Shown piece after piece: positions 63,351-64,000 of a stretch of 64,000 nt of DNA. Position numbers and translations under genes: made by a program. The notes beneath the pieces are model-generated. The model was not told where the DNA came from and searched no databases. It saw only the letters and a list, made by a program, of their open reading frames with translations. Numbering within the stretch: the stretch's first letter is position 1; every line of letters starts with the position of its first letter. The DNA comes from Tenodera sinensis (Eukaryota; Arthropoda; Insecta; Mantodea; Mantidae): assembly GCA_030765045.1 (NCBI GenBank), contig CM060974.1, positions 47,596,839-47,660,838 of the forward strand, read 5' to 3'.

Positions 63351-63700
63351 CAGGGTGTAAATGAATAACATTGCACAAGTTTTATTGGCAACAAGTCCAT
63401 CAATTAGAGATAGGTAACCAATGGTCTACGATGTCAAGTTACTAAGTTCTACATATTCCAAGTGCTTAGAGATTATGATCGATAAATCATAACCAGGAAA
63501 AAATGTATAAATAGTATCCATTGGAAAGAAATATAGTAAAGCCTATCTTTTGTCTCTCTGAAGAAACATTTATAAATTGTGCTATTACTAAAAGCACTTA
63601 AATTGTAGACTTACCATATGGCTGCACACCACTGCAATGTATAGCAGGTTGTGGCAAAGAGTTAAAGAAAGATAGGGAATTTCTAAAATATGTGGTTTGG
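63351..63700 (+). mobile_element. R2 element, left end
   Basis: CAGGGTGTAAATGAATAACA and the following ~330 bp match the terminal part of R2 at 38.5-40.1 kb (TAGAGATAGGTAACCAATGG; GCACTTAAATTGTAGAC; CACTGCAATGTATAGCAGG). The right end is not found before the window ends. Confidence 0.78.
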
Positions 63701-63887
63701 TCACATGGTTATGCAGACTGATTGTGGACCTAATAAACCTAAGAAATCAAGTTACAGCCTGGGGAGGGCGGGGGGGGGGGGGTAAACTTTTCCCCCCTTT
63801 CTTTTCTATTTTGAGAGCACTGTAGTGCTTATACTTTAAATAGTAAAATAACATCATCATATGCAATGCACAGGATATTGTATAACA

Positions 63888-64000
63888 TTAGGCTTTCACG
63901 GCTGGCACCTTGAATATTAGTTAAGCTTATCTCTTCCAGGCTTGTAGGCCGTGGTCTAGAAGGCATTGAAGATACCAGCGTACTTGGTGAAACAGTACCT
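63888..64000. repeat. Penelope terminal-repeat fragment at window end
   Basis: AGGCTTTCACGGCTGGC and GGCTTGTAGGCCGTGGTCTA match 26889-26960 of the Penelope insertion (GGCTTTCACGGCCGG, GCTTGTGGGCCGTGGTCTA). It runs off the edge, so another Penelope copy probably continues beyond. Confidence 0.78.

Noticed and set aside
1..64000. CRISPR arrays, bacterial operons or phage modules
   Set aside because: No regularly spaced identical short repeats; the coding content is eukaryotic retroelements and DNA transposons.

Overview
This window looks like 64 kb of gene-poor, AT-rich nuclear DNA from an arthropod, most probably a large-genome insect. The evidence is the mix of elements: Penelope-like elements with GIY-YIG endonucleases, RNase H-bearing LINEs, mariner, hAT, pogo and Pif1/Helitron fragments, Gypsy elements, and many tRNA-derived SINEs. 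Several remnants also carry short spliceosomal-type introns or splice sites. I cannot name a species. Almost every recognisable coding stretch belongs to a transposable element, and nearly all carry stops or frameshifts. No intact tRNA, rRNA or complete host gene is visible.

Layout. 1-11 kb: Penelope-like RT at the left edge, SINE-A, a 160-bp tandem array, two old LINE RT remnants, SINE-B/C/D copies, a Penelope 3' part with a hammerhead-like core, and an RTE-type LINE tail. 11-15 kb: LINE-J1 inserted into an older LINE, then SINE-A and SINE-E. 15-21 kb: a hAT transposase C-terminus and a complete but dead Gypsy element (16073-20654) with a SINE-B in its integrase. 21-24 kb: a SINE-A cluster split by a non-autonomous hAT with an 8-bp TSD, a hAT-like MITE, and a 5'-truncated J1. 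24-28 kb: a Gypsy integrase split by a mini-J1, then a Penelope insertion with inverted terminal repeats holding paired hammerhead cores. 28-35 kb: repeat family R1, a large inverted repeat enclosing a duplicated coiled-coil ORF, and a 274-bp Penelope hairpin. 35-38 kb: the best host candidates, two exon-like segments with clean splice sites, separated by a J1 copy. 38-43 kb: TIR element R2 nested in R1, two mini-J1 copies, and a mariner. 43-52 kb: SINE-F, R1, two head-to-tail Penelope elements, a Gypsy gag, SINE-B, mini-J1, R1. 52-56 kb: pogo and Pif1 fragments, tandem repeats, SINEs. 56-60 kb: the most complete LINE-J1 (endonuclease, RT, RNase H). 61-64 kb: a TIR element whose protein resembles the DUF7869 group, a second R2 end and a Penelope terminal repeat.

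The elements appear to depend on one another. LINE-J1 supplies EN/RT/RNase H, and the mini-J1 copies keep only its 5' region and last ~75 bp, as RIME does for ingi in trypanosomes. Penelope elements leave small hairpin insertions, each flanked by a 13-bp target-site duplication. Small SINEs preferentially interrupt other repeats, so target-site duplications give a relative order for many events. SINE-A to SINE-H, LINE-J1, R1 and R2 are local labels, not database names.
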